Shown one piece after another: positions 1 to 7,790 of a stretch of DNA of 64,000 nucleotides (position 1 is its first letter; each line of letters begins with the position of its first letter). This DNA is from Candidatus Bacteroides merdavium (GTDB lineage: Bacteria > Bacteroidota > Bacteroidia > Bacteroidales > Bacteroidaceae), in NCBI GenBank assembly GCA_019116805.1, contig DXAV01000019.1:1-64000 (forward strand). Reading direction: 5' to 3'. A program made the position numbers and the translations under genes. Under the pieces are notes generated by a model. It was not told the DNA's origin, did no database searches, and worked only from the letters and a program-made list of their open reading frames with translations.

Positions 1-1314
1 TTTCAGTTTCACGTTCACAATGTCGTTTCCCTTCAGGCGGACGAGCGTTTCTGCCGCCTTGCGTCCCTTGACCAGCCGAAGGCGATAGGTGCGGCCGACG
101 GGCAGGTTGCGCAGCACACAGGGCGCGAAGCCTGCCGCGAGGCCGTTCAGGAAGACGGCCGCATCTACCTCGTCGCACGACACGTTCAGCAGTCCGTAAT
201 CGGCCAGAGGCGAAATGAGGTTCAGCTCCACGCTCTTCCCCGCATCCACCCAGAAGAAGTCGGTGCGCGAGTCCAGTCCCTCCTTCTTCGAACTGACGGC
301 ATAAAAGCCCGGCGCCAGCTTTCCCCGCCATTCGCCCTGCCCCACCCGCTCGCGGTTGAGCCAGATTTCGGTGTCAGCGTCGAAGGCGGTAATGTGCACA
401 TCCGACCACCGGCCGGACGGAAGCGAAAGGCTGTCCACGGCCAGCGAATCGGGCAAAGCCTCCTCTCCGGCTTCAGGCACTCCCGTGCCCGCCCTGCGGA
501 ACGGACGAAGCCCGACGCCATGCAGGTTGACCACCCTGCGCTCGGCGTTAGCCAGCTCCACCCACCGCTCATGCCAGAGCGAGTCGCCCCGACTGACGGT
601 CAGGCGGTAGCGTCCGGGCATCAGGCGGGCCGTTTCGGCGCGCTGCACACCCACGGGCTGCCCGTCCAGGCAGATACGGGCATCGGGCCAGTCGGTCTCC
701 ACGGTCAGGTAGGCATAATAGGGCTGCAAGACATACCGCTTCTCGAAACGCACGGTGTCGGTCAGCTCGATGGTGTCGGTCAGAGTCTGGTAGAAGGGCG
801 ACTCGATGCGGCAGGCATGACGCCCCAGGGGCAGGTAGAGCGAAAGCTGTCCGTCCATGACGGGATGGACGACGGTATCGACGCAGACGATGGCATGGCC
901 GGGCACGACGGAAAGCACCGCCCACTGCTTCTGCTGGCGGTACTCCTTCTCCAGGCTTTCGGTATGGAGGTAGGCATGATAGTGCTTTTTCTTTTTCAGC
1001 ACGCCGTCGGGCACCTTCCAAGCCAACTGCCCGTAATCCGGATGCTTGACGGTGAGGAAAGCGGTGCGATGAGGCAGGGTCAGGGTGACCATTCCCTCCC
1101 CCTCGGCAGCAGGCACAGGCACGTCGCCCACAAAGAACTGGAAGCCTTTCTCGTTGGTGAAAAAGTCCAGCAGAGCCTGCCGCTTGTCGGTGGCAAAGGG
1201 CGCCTTCCGCAGGAACGGCTTCCTGTAGCGTCCAAAATCCTCGACGTGCATCCGCTGGGCCATCACGGGAAAGGCCGTCACGCACCATAAAAGTATGATC
1301 CACCCGTATCTCAT
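1..1314 (-). CDS. Secreted PEGA-repeat protein (partial, 3' end off window)
   Basis: An uninterrupted frame of 438 codons runs from an ATG at 1312-1314 to base 1 with no stop, so the C-terminus lies outside the window. The N-terminus (MRYGWIILLWCVTAFPVMAQ) is a typical signal peptide ending in Ala-Gln, so export is expected. The rest looks like successive PEGA-type beta repeats: one around residues 120-190, one around 215-270 (ICLDGQPVG), one around 305-365 (IWLNRERVGQG) and one around 370-438 (VFLNGLAAG). PEGA domains are surface or periplasmic beta modules of uncertain binding role. The gene is divergent from the ubiquitin-like/baseplate locus and shares its control region, so it may be a surface partner of that system; this is inference. 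A 279-codon frame over the same bases is out of phase and was discarded. Confidence 0.8.
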   Translation of the reverse strand, partial: MRYGWIILLWCVTAFPVMAQRMHVEDFGRYRKPFLRKAPFATDKRQALLDFFTNEKGFQFFVGDVPVPAAEGEGMVTLTLPHRTAFLTVKHPDYGQLAWKVPDGVLKKKKHYHAYLHTESLEKEYRQQKQWAVLSVVPGHAIVCVDTVVHPVMDGQLSLYLPLGRHACRIESPFYQTLTDTIELTDTVRFEKRYVLQPYYAYLTVETDWPDARICLDGQPVGVQRAETARLMPGRYRLTVSRGDSLWHERWVELANAERRVVNLHGVGLRPFRRAGTGVPEAGEEALPDSLAVDSLSLPSGRWSDVHITAFDADTEIWLNRERVGQGEWRGKLAPGFYAVSSKKEGLDSRTDFFWVDAGKSVELNLISPLADYGLLNVSCDEVDAAVFLNGLAAGFAPCVLRNLPVGRTYRLRLVKGRKAAETLVRLKGNDIVNVKLK

Positions 1315-1341
1315 GCGTACTGTTTCTGAAATCATGCCTTG

Positions 1342-1349
1342 CAAACATA
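1342..1349 (-). promoter_or_regulatory. Candidate -7 box for the PEGA-protein gene
   Basis: The minus strand reads TATGTTTG here, matching the Bacteroidetes -7 consensus TAnnTTTG, 28 bases before the ATG. I see no good -33 TTTG at the usual distance. Confidence 0.45.
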
Positions 1350-1501
1350 CGGAAAAATAACGGAATAACCGACGCTGCTCTCCGATTTTCTTTACAAAGC
1401 ATCGGCATTATATACCTGCGCCAAATGCCACTTTATGCGCATAACTATGGACTTCAGGTTTGCCATGTAGGTAGTAAGCAAGCTGAAGAGGGTAATTTCC
1501 A

Positions 1502-1611
1502 GGCTGGGGAAAGCAGTCGTTTGCCCAGCTTAAAGCACCGCTTTATCCAGCTTAAACCATTGCTTTGCCCAGCTTAAAGCATCGCTTTGTCCAGCTTAAA
1601 ACTTCGCTTAG
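1502..1611. repeat. Tandem array, 22-bp period, five copies (array 1)
   Basis: CCAGCTT recurs at 1525, 1547, 1569 and 1591, exactly 22 bases apart. Each unit carries a small inverted repeat of the type AAAGC-N3-GCTTT. A degenerate fifth copy occupies 1502-1523. The array fills part of the 669-bp region (1315-1983) between the divergent PEGA gene and the E1-like gene. A period of about two helical turns would put bound protein on one DNA face. Two other arrays in this window (36165-36274, 40694-40781) have the same period but a different sequence. Confidence 0.85.
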
Positions 1612-1673
1612 AAGATGAAGTCCCTTCCCTTTTTAACCATAGGCAAATATTCTTCCCCGTTTATCCTTCATCG

Positions 1674-1880
1674 TTTCACAACGACGACAACAGGCTGCAG
1701 ATAAAGGAATTGCAGTGAAACATACCGGTTTCACGTGAAAGCAAACGAGACTTTACCTGGTGAAGGCAACGCTCCTCACACGGAGGCGAACACCTTCACC
1801 GCATGCTTCACAAGAAACCACTAATATACACCGCATTACGGTGAAATTTCACAAAGGGAAACGGAAATCGGGGCGTGAAA
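1674..1880. repeat. Cluster of TTTCAC/GTGAAA half-sites upstream of the E1 operon
   Basis: Within about 200 bp there are perfect palindromes TTTCACGTGAAA (1729-1740) and GTGAAATTTCAC (1841-1852). There is an inverted repeat GTGAAAC-N6-GTTTCAC (1715-1734). Further single half-sites or near-matches lie at 1674, 1760, 1794, 1806 and 1875. The cluster ends about 40 bp upstream of the E1-operon promoter and looks like a multi-site operator, but no regulator gene in the window is an obvious partner. Confidence 0.55.
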
Positions 1881-1921
1881 GGAAGCTTTTACAGGCTTTC
1901 ATCCAAAAATTGTCCCATTCG

Positions 1922-1954
1922 TTTGGGGGCTTTCCCGAATATTTGCTACATTTG
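1922..1954 (+). promoter_or_regulatory. Promoter of the ubiquitin-like/baseplate operon
   Basis: TTTG at 1922-1925 and TACATTTG at 1947-1954 are 21 bases apart, an excellent match to the Bacteroidetes primary sigma factor consensus. Transcription should start near 1961, giving a leader of roughly 20 bases before the ATG at 1984. Confidence 0.75.
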
Positions 1955-1983
1955 AGCAGCCAAACGACAGAAAGCATCTTGCA

Positions 1984-3216
1984 ATGAAAGAAAACGACCC
2001 GATACCGACCTTAGCTCCCACATGGGGCGCGGACGTGTTTCCGCTGCTCTCCTGGTTCAGACAGGAGCGGCTGAAGCAGGCCAACGTCATGGTGGTGGGC
2101 TGCGGTGCGCTGGGCAACGAGGTGCTGAAGAACCTGGCCCTGTTCGGCGTGGAGCATCTGGTCATCGTGGACTTCGACACCATCGAGCCGTCCAACCTGA
2201 CCCGCTCCATCCTCTTCAGCCGGGCCGACGCCGAAACACGCCGCCACAAGGCAACGGTAGCGGCAGAACGCCTCCGCGACATCAATCCCGCCATCCACGT
2301 ACTGCCCCTTGTGGGCGACATCTGCCACGACGTGGGGCTGGGCCTGCTGCGACGGATGGATGTCGTGGTGGGATGTGTGGACAACCGCTGGGCACGCTAC
2401 TGCCTGAACCGCCTGTGCATGCGTGCCGGTGTGCCCTGGGTGGACGGAGGCATCGACGGACTGGAAGGCACGGCGCGGGTATTCGTGCCCGGCAAGAACT
2501 GCTACGCCTGCAACCTGGGGCCCGAAGCGCTGAAAGACTTGTCGTACCGCCTGTCGTGCAGCGCGGCCATCCGACGGAACGAAGAAGCGGGCCGCGTGCC
2601 GACCACGCCGGTCATCGCCTCCATCATCGGTGCTGTGCAGGCACAGGAGGCCGTCAAGCTGCTGCACCCGGACGAATTGGCCGACGGAGAGCTGACCTCG
2701 CTGTGCGGCAAGATGTTCTACTACGAAGGCCAACACCTAGCCGCACGCATTGCGAACTTTGCGGGCTACGACGACGAATGCCCCATGCACGAACGATGGG
2801 AGCCGGTGGAAAAGGCAGACCTCACGACCGACCGGCCGATTGGCGAGGCACTGGACAGCCTGGCCGGGAAACTGGGATGCCGGGACCCGGAAATTGTACT
2901 CAGGGACCACTGCTTCGTGGACTACCTGACCGTACGGAAAGACGAGCGGAGGGTGGCCACCCTGCTGCCCGACTATGCCATCGCCCGCTTTCTGGAAGAA
3001 GAACCCTCGCTGCGACACCTTCCTTTCCACGCCCTGTACCAACACGAGATAAAAACCGTCGGCAAGGATTTTCCCTACCCGGAGCTGACGCTGGCACAGG
3101 TCGGCATCCCGCCGTGGAGCGTCCTGCACGTACGCACGGAAGACGGCAGCCGCTACGTGGAACTGGCCGACGAACGGAATTACGCAACCTTCTTATTTCA
3201 AAACAGACAGGCATGA
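1984..3216 (+). CDS. E1-like ubiquitin-activating (ThiF-family) enzyme
   Basis: A 410-residue ThiF/MoeB/E1-type adenylyltransferase expected to adenylate the C-terminal Gly of the modifier encoded at 7451-7768. Visible motifs are the nucleotide-binding GCGALG (39-44), NLTR with Arg74, the R-R-H-K segment ending at Lys89, and the VDN-x2-AR segment with Asp133. C-x2-C occurs at 173/176, and Cys176 (CNLGP) or Cys192 are candidates for the thioester Cys. MoeB and ThiF proteins usually show two CxxC zinc pairs; I find only one. After about residue 280 there is an extra domain whose end (LTLAQVGIPPWSVLHV, about 368-383) resembles a beta-grasp fold, as in the E2-docking domain of eukaryotic E1s; this is inference. 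The stop overlaps the next start by ATGA, implying coupling to the TssG-like gene. Confidence 0.92.
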   Translation: MKENDPIPTLAPTWGADVFPLLSWFRQERLKQANVMVVGCGALGNEVLKNLALFGVEHLVIVDFDTIEPSNLTRSILFSRADAETRRHKATVAAERLRDINPAIHVLPLVGDICHDVGLGLLRRMDVVVGCVDNRWARYCLNRLCMRAGVPWVDGGIDGLEGTARVFVPGKNCYACNLGPEALKDLSYRLSCSAAIRRNEEAGRVPTTPVIASIIGAVQAQEAVKLLHPDELADGELTSLCGKMFYYEGQHLAARIANFAGYDDECPMHERWEPVEKADLTTDRPIGEALDSLAGKLGCRDPEIVLRDHCFVDYLTVRKDERRVATLLPDYAIARFLEEEPSLRHLPFHALYQHEIKTVGKDFPYPELTLAQVGIPPWSVLHVRTEDGSRYVELADERNYATFLFQNRQA

Positions 3217-4031
3217 TGAACGAAACAGACCTATATGACATCAGTGCGGAATATCTGCTGAATTACCTCTACCCTGACCGCACAGACCAATGGCAGGCGG
3301 ATTGCGCCGGCACGTTCTATCGGAACTACAGCCCGGACATCCTGCCGCTTGAGGAAGACGGGCGGACGGTGCGCCTGACCCGTGACGGCTTCCTCCGGCT
3401 GCTTCCCCAAGGAGTCATCGCCCCCGACAATGCCCTGAAAGGAAAGGATTTCGAACAGAAATACGAACAGCTCAAGAAGAAAGAGGAACTCCTGAAAGAC
3501 CTCTTCCGGCCTGTGGACACACTGAACTTCAGGTTCCGCCTCCACATCGGGAAAGAGGCGGAAGAACTGTCGGGCGGGAAACTGGCCCTGCTGCTGAAAC
3601 GGTATTTCGGCTACGACCTGGAGCAGGAAGAAAATCCATACATCCGGAAAACGGCACCGCTGCTGCCGCTCGTCAGTCACCTGCGCGCCGACTTCGGCTT
3701 CCTGCACACCCTGCTGAAGAGTCTGTTCGGCTGCCCCGTGGAGATGACAACCGGACGATATACATGGGACGAAGGCAACGGCTATTCACAACCCGCCGTC
3801 AGCTACCACCTGCTTGTCCCCGACCTGACTACCGAGGCATACAACGAGCTGAAACAAGCCATAGATCCGTTCGCCGACTTTATCCGCGAATGGTTCATCC
3901 CCTTCGACACGCACTGTACCATAGCCGTCAAGCACCACGGCCGTCCCTTTGTCCTGGGCAACGCCCTGACACTGGACTACAACACCGAGACATCAACCCA
4001 GCATATTGACACTAACAGGAATCCATTATGA
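3213..4031 (+). CDS. TssG-like type VI secretion baseplate wedge protein
   Basis: 272 residues, somewhat shorter than classical TssG. It shows the TssG pattern: LPLVSHLRADFGFLHTLLKSLFG followed by CPVEM (about 151-178), an F-x2-F-x4-F-x-P segment (about 220-232) and a C-terminal VLGNALTLDYNT (248-258) like the TssG LG...YNT end. TssG pairs with TssF in T6SS baseplate wedges, and a TssF-like gene is in the same operon. The ATG at 3213 overlaps the E1 stop and a second ATG follows at 3216; the stop overlaps the next ATG. A much longer frame opens at 2022 but its first part only shadows the E1 gene. The family call rests on motif pattern and neighbours. Confidence 0.68.
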   Translation: MMNETDLYDISAEYLLNYLYPDRTDQWQADCAGTFYRNYSPDILPLEEDGRTVRLTRDGFLRLLPQGVIAPDNALKGKDFEQKYEQLKKKEELLKDLFRPVDTLNFRFRLHIGKEAEELSGGKLALLLKRYFGYDLEQEENPYIRKTAPLLPLVSHLRADFGFLHTLLKSLFGCPVEMTTGRYTWDEGNGYSQPAVSYHLLVPDLTTEAYNELKQAIDPFADFIREWFIPFDTHCTIAVKHHGRPFVLGNALTLDYNTETSTQHIDTNRNPL

Positions 4032-5170
4032 ACATCAATTCAAGAATAGACTGGAAAGCCGGCATGGCCATCACCGCCCAAACCTTCCTGGAACTGGACG
4101 AAAACCTGCGCCACAGGCAACAGGCGGCCACCCGGGCCGTCAACGGAAACGAATTCGGCCTCATCCCCTTCACCGAGTTCGACAACCGGGGTGGTTTCGT
4201 CCGCAACAAACTGGAAATAGAACGTCTGGCCTGCATGGCCCTTCTCCCTTCCGGAAAAATCCTGCACATTGACGAAAAGGTCGTGGTGACCGTCCCGCTG
4301 GTGTATGGCAACGAATACTACCTGGCCTGCGGCTTCGGCGAGAAAGACCTGGAATTCGACGTCGAGGAAGTGCCCTTCGTGCGGCCGGAATACACCTACG
4401 GCATCTACCCCCTGAGCGAACTGGAAGGGACAGACCTCTTCCCGGTCATGAAGTTCAAGGTCAACGAGGGTGTCTTTGCCATCGACGAATCCTATATCCC
4501 GCCCAGCCTGTATCTTTCGTCCGACAGCCGTTTCCAAGCCTATCTGGAACAGCTTACGGAGAAGACCCGCACGCTGGCCGAACATCCGAACCTGGAATCC
4601 GGCGAAGGGAAACGCGCCTTCCAGCGCTACGCCTATCTGCTAAAGAGCTATGACGCCCAAGGCAGAACACGCCCCTTCGTCCAACTGACCTACGAAATAG
4701 CCCAGGCCGCCGACTACTACATCGTCACGTCCCACTCAGAAACGCCGGCATCCATCCCAACCTATTCGGGATACGACATCGCAAGCTGGCTGGAGTGGCT
4801 GGACGGCTACCTGCACAATGCGGCAAGCATCCTTGACAAGGTTGTCCTGGAAGACCATTCCATCGACTTCGACGAACTGAAAGCACAAATCAAGGCGGAA
4901 CTGTACGAGCAATTGCGCCCCGAGCTGTACGAACAACTGTACGCCGAACTCAAAGAACGGCTCTATACCGAGATTTCCGAAGACCTGACCATCCGCCTGA
5001 CCGACTACATGAACCAGCAGCTCAAGGCCGAGCTGCACGACCTGTTGTCGGGCGAATTGTCGGAAGAACTGTACGAAAGACTGTACAAAAACCTGTATGA
5101 GAGCCTGTACAACGCCTTGTATGTCCCGACGGAAGAAGAAGAGGAAGAAGAGTTTACACCTTTAATTTAA
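4028..5170 (+). CDS. TssK-like baseplate adaptor with unusual repeat tail
   Basis: 380 residues. The start (IDWKAGMAITAQTF, 7-20) matches the TssK opening W-x-EG-x-PQHF, followed by a wild-type-like GL...F.. stretch, LPSGK (73-77) and IPPSLYLSSDSRF (157-169), all TssK shell-domain hallmarks. TssK links the baseplate to the membrane complex through a C-terminal head domain. Here residues 283-365 are instead a run of amphipathic repeats built on ELYEQL/LYAEL/ERLYKNLYESL, ending in seven consecutive Glu and a short tail. I infer that the head was replaced by a coiled or helical multimerisation or docking segment. It overlaps the TssG-like gene by ATGA. Confidence 0.7.
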   Translation: MNINSRIDWKAGMAITAQTFLELDENLRHRQQAATRAVNGNEFGLIPFTEFDNRGGFVRNKLEIERLACMALLPSGKILHIDEKVVVTVPLVYGNEYYLACGFGEKDLEFDVEEVPFVRPEYTYGIYPLSELEGTDLFPVMKFKVNEGVFAIDESYIPPSLYLSSDSRFQAYLEQLTEKTRTLAEHPNLESGEGKRAFQRYAYLLKSYDAQGRTRPFVQLTYEIAQAADYYIVTSHSETPASIPTYSGYDIASWLEWLDGYLHNAASILDKVVLEDHSIDFDELKAQIKAELYEQLRPELYEQLYAELKERLYTEISEDLTIRLTDYMNQQLKAELHDLLSGELSEELYERLYKNLYESLYNALYVPTEEEEEEEFTPLI

Positions 5171-5180
5171 CACGTTGCCT

Positions 5181-5627
5181 ATGAGCGTCCTACTACCCTT
5201 ACAAGTGACTGGCGGCCGGCTGGCCGGCTCCCCCAATCCGCAACCGGCCATCGACGCGTTCATCGAGCTGCTGTTGAGCACGCCATGCGGAGGCTGTGTG
5301 GCAGATCCGGAATTCGGGTTTATCTTCAATAACCTGAAGTTCGAAATCTTCAACGAGAAGGAAGGGGTCATTTATGACTCAGCACCTCAGGACGGTCCAT
5401 ATGCAAGATTATATGACAAAAAGGTGTCGGGGAATTCCCAAAACATCAACACATTCGCAGTGGATCTGAAAAAAGCCATCGAACAATACGAGAGAAGACT
5501 GACCGGCGTTTCCGTCTCCATGACCTACCTCAAAAGCCAAAAGATGATCCAAATCATCGTCGAAGGGTTGTTGACGGAAACCAACGAACCATACAAGTAC
5601 ACCACCAGCATCAACCTCTGGAACTAA
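5181..5627 (+). CDS. TssE/gp25-like baseplate protein
   Basis: 148 residues from the ATG at 5181; a TTG six bases upstream is a poorer choice. The fold signature of the GPW/gp25 lysozyme-like baseplate family is visible: DPEFGF (RPxFG-like) near residue 46, then an L-K-x-A-I-x-x-YERRLTGVSV segment near 100-115 that corresponds to the family EPRL-n-V motif, and a closing amphipathic strand pair. In T6SS and contractile phages this protein nucleates the sheath at the baseplate. No sheath gene is present in the window. It begins ten bases after the TssK-like stop. Confidence 0.8.
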   Translation: MSVLLPLQVTGGRLAGSPNPQPAIDAFIELLLSTPCGGCVADPEFGFIFNNLKFEIFNEKEGVIYDSAPQDGPYARLYDKKVSGNSQNINTFAVDLKKAIEQYERRLTGVSVSMTYLKSQKMIQIIVEGLLTETNEPYKYTTSINLWN

Positions 5628-5671
5628 CGACCTTCAGGGAACATCCCGACCAAAACTAAAATGAAACAGAA

Positions 5672-7366
5672 ATGAAGCAGACGATATTCAACACACGCCA
5701 AAGGGCAGAAGAAATCATCAAGGAAGCCATTGCCGCCTGGGAACAAAGCACCAACAGCGAACACCTGGAAGGGATTGAGCAAGATCCGGTTTTCTCGCTG
5801 TTTCTGACAGCACTGGCCTATCAGGCCAACGAAATCGACAACGAAATCGAACAGCTCAAAGCCGAAATTCTCTACGAACTGGGACAGATGCTTGTTCCCT
5901 ACGAACGGACTCACGCGCTTCCGGCAACGGCTGCCGTGGAGGTGACGCCGAGTGACAGCATCGCGATACAGACACTGGACCATCGGACAGTATTTTCCCT
6001 ACAGGACACGCCGTTCACGTTCATTCCGTTTCTCAGAACACGTGTGTTCAACTGTAAAACCACGTCAATAGCCCGAATGGACAGCCGTCGCTGGAAAGTG
6101 GCCCTGCAATGCAAGGAACCGCTCAACAATCTGTCCGGCATGACCTTCCTGATCGGCAATCCTCACTTCCAGGACCTGAAGGTTTTTGCCAACGGCCACC
6201 CGCTGCCGCTCATCAAGCCGTGGGACTATGCGGACCTGCCTCTGGACAGCTGTTTTTCACTGGAGAACCTGATCTATAACCAATCGCCCGTGTTCCAGCC
6301 CCGCCACATCTGGTTCGACCTGTTTGCCAGACAGAACGTACGGCTGTTCGCCATAGATTCCTACAAGACGCCTGCCGCATCGCAACCGACCGAAAGGCTG
6401 GAACTGGTATTCGAGTTCTTCGGCATCGACGACCAGTTTCTGTTCGACAAGGAGATGTTGTCCCTGAACTGTACCATCCTGGCCAATGCCTCCATAGCAT
6501 CTGCGACCCTCTCGGCCAGTTCCCCCATCACACGCCTGGCCGGACGGAACGACCTCTCCACGCGCTGGCAATTTCTGCACCTGCTCCGACCGACAGACAC
6601 GCAGATATTCAAAGAAGAGCCCATTGAAATCCGCAAGATGACAGCAAGCCGGTTCAACCCCGAACATTTGGTCAAACTGGCCAGCACGCTTATCAGCCGC
6701 TTCTCCTCCGATTATTATGCTTTCCAGGGCATCGACACCCTCCGGGAAGGGAACTTCATGGAAAGCTTCTACTCCCTGCTGAAAAAGATGTCGGAAGGAG
6801 TGGCCAAGGCCTCGAACACCTACACTTCGAGCCTGTATCTGATGCTCAAGAACGACAACGGTTTCCGCCCCAAAGACAAAAGTCTCCACATAGACTATCT
6901 GGTCACCAACGGCAGTGCCGTCAATGGCTTGCTGAACAACAAAAGCAAGTTCAATATTCAGGCAAACGGATATTTCACAAATGCCAGACTGGTTGCCGAA
7001 CCCATGCCAGGTTTTGACGAAGCACAAAGCATAGACGCCGAAAACGCGCTTGCGCGCTACTACCTGACGACCAACGACCGCATCGTGACACCGGCTGACA
7101 TCAAGGTGCTGTGCTATAACGAACTGGCCGCCCGGTTCGGCATCACCAACGAGATGATTACAGGCATAAGAGTCAGAAACAGCCGCCACACCGAACGCAA
7201 CCACTGCGGACTGGAAACCCAGGTTTACATCTCTCTGAAAAACGACCCGTTCATCAAACGGAGCTTTCAAGGGAAAATACCGATGACCGAAATGGTGCTG
7301 CAAAAAATGATTGAAGTGAGAAGCGCCAATATCCTGCCGGTCCAGGTCAATATCGAAATCGGCTAA
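5672..7366 (+). CDS. TssF-like type VI secretion baseplate protein
   Basis: 564 residues, normal for TssF. The N-terminal block DPVFSLFLTALAYQ...EILYELGQMLVPYERT (about 38-86) corresponds to the TssF DP...LleafAf...LL..l.P segment and is followed by the expected beta-rich region. The C-terminal third (NALARYYLTTNDRIVTPADI, about 453-472) matches the family pattern of a region preceding a cysteine-poor terminal fold. TssF and TssG form the inner baseplate wedge together with TssE and dock to TssK, so all four wedge components are clustered here. A short start/stop pair at 5661 precedes the chosen ATG. Confidence 0.78.
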   Translation: MKQTIFNTRQRAEEIIKEAIAAWEQSTNSEHLEGIEQDPVFSLFLTALAYQANEIDNEIEQLKAEILYELGQMLVPYERTHALPATAAVEVTPSDSIAIQTLDHRTVFSLQDTPFTFIPFLRTRVFNCKTTSIARMDSRRWKVALQCKEPLNNLSGMTFLIGNPHFQDLKVFANGHPLPLIKPWDYADLPLDSCFSLENLIYNQSPVFQPRHIWFDLFARQNVRLFAIDSYKTPAASQPTERLELVFEFFGIDDQFLFDKEMLSLNCTILANASIASATLSASSPITRLAGRNDLSTRWQFLHLLRPTDTQIFKEEPIEIRKMTASRFNPEHLVKLASTLISRFSSDYYAFQGIDTLREGNFMESFYSLLKKMSEGVAKASNTYTSSLYLMLKNDNGFRPKDKSLHIDYLVTNGSAVNGLLNNKSKFNIQANGYFTNARLVAEPMPGFDEAQSIDAENALARYYLTTNDRIVTPADIKVLCYNELAARFGITNEMITGIRVRNSRHTERNHCGLETQVYISLKNDPFIKRSFQGKIPMTEMVLQKMIEVRSANILPVQVNIEIG

Positions 7367-7420
7367 GAAACCGCTGGGGAAAATCTTTCGACAAACGGCA
7401 AGTGAGAACCTATAAATTAT

Positions 7421-7428
7421 TACTTTTG
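7421..7428 (+). promoter_or_regulatory. Candidate internal -7 box before the ubiquitin-like gene
   Basis: TACTTTTG matches TAnnTTTG and lies 23 bases before the ATG at 7451, in the 84-bp gap after the TssF-like gene. No convincing TTTG is found 19-23 bases upstream. It may allow the modifier and E2 to be expressed apart from the baseplate genes. Confidence 0.4.
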
Positions 7429-7450
7429 TAACCCAAACAGAAACGCAATC

Positions 7451-7768
7451 ATGGAAGATTTCTTTTTAGACATCGTATATAAAGACAAAAAGGTAAGGTT
7501 CCGCATCATGAACCCACAGGCACCACTGAGCGCCCTGATGAACAACCTGCGTCATGCTATCGGAAAGGACGGACGGCTCATTTTCGACTTTCCGTCGATA
7601 GACCCGACAGGTGCTCCCCTGGACTATTTTTTCGGAAAAGAGGACACGACGACCCACGAAACGCGTGTACTCAGACCCCGAATCGGCAAGACCGACCAGA
7701 CGCTGGCCGACTACAACGTCAACAACGGCGACACGGTTTTCCTAATTCCAGATCCCTTCCCCGGATAA
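7451..7768 (+). CDS. Ubiquitin-like modifier protein with C-terminal Gly
   Basis: 105 residues with beta-grasp features: an opening hairpin (FFLDIVYKDKKVRFRI, 4-19), a helix (APLSALMNNLRHAIG, 24-38), and a late segment TLADYNVNNGDTVFLI (about 83-98) that closely parallels ubiquitin TLSDYNIQKESTLHLV. The protein ends P-D-P-F-P-G directly before the stop, so a terminal glycine carboxylate is present without a processing peptide; most modifiers end in GG. A peptidase of the JAB or Ulp type is neither required nor seen nearby. The E2 gene follows after 22 bases and the E1 gene opens the operon. I infer conjugation to an unknown target. An insertion around residues 50-80 makes it longer than ubiquitin (76 residues). 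Confidence 0.82.
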   Translation: MEDFFLDIVYKDKKVRFRIMNPQAPLSALMNNLRHAIGKDGRLIFDFPSIDPTGAPLDYFFGKEDTTTHETRVLRPRIGKTDQTLADYNVNNGDTVFLIPDPFPG

Positions 7769-7790
7769 AATCCAACAAACAAGAGCAACC

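Noticed and set aside
394-1290. 298-codon plus-strand open frame
   Set aside because: It is the antisense shadow of the PEGA-repeat gene, which reads on the minus strand from 1314 with a signal peptide and recognisable repeats.
1760-1987. 75-codon frame upstream of the E1 gene
   Set aside because: It lies over the palindrome cluster and the promoter, overlaps the E1 start and resembles no protein family.
2022-3212. Long plus-strand frame that continues into the TssG-like gene
   Set aside because: Before 3213 it is low-complexity Arg/Gly/Ala-rich translation of the E1 gene in another frame; the real TssG-like start overlaps the E1 stop.
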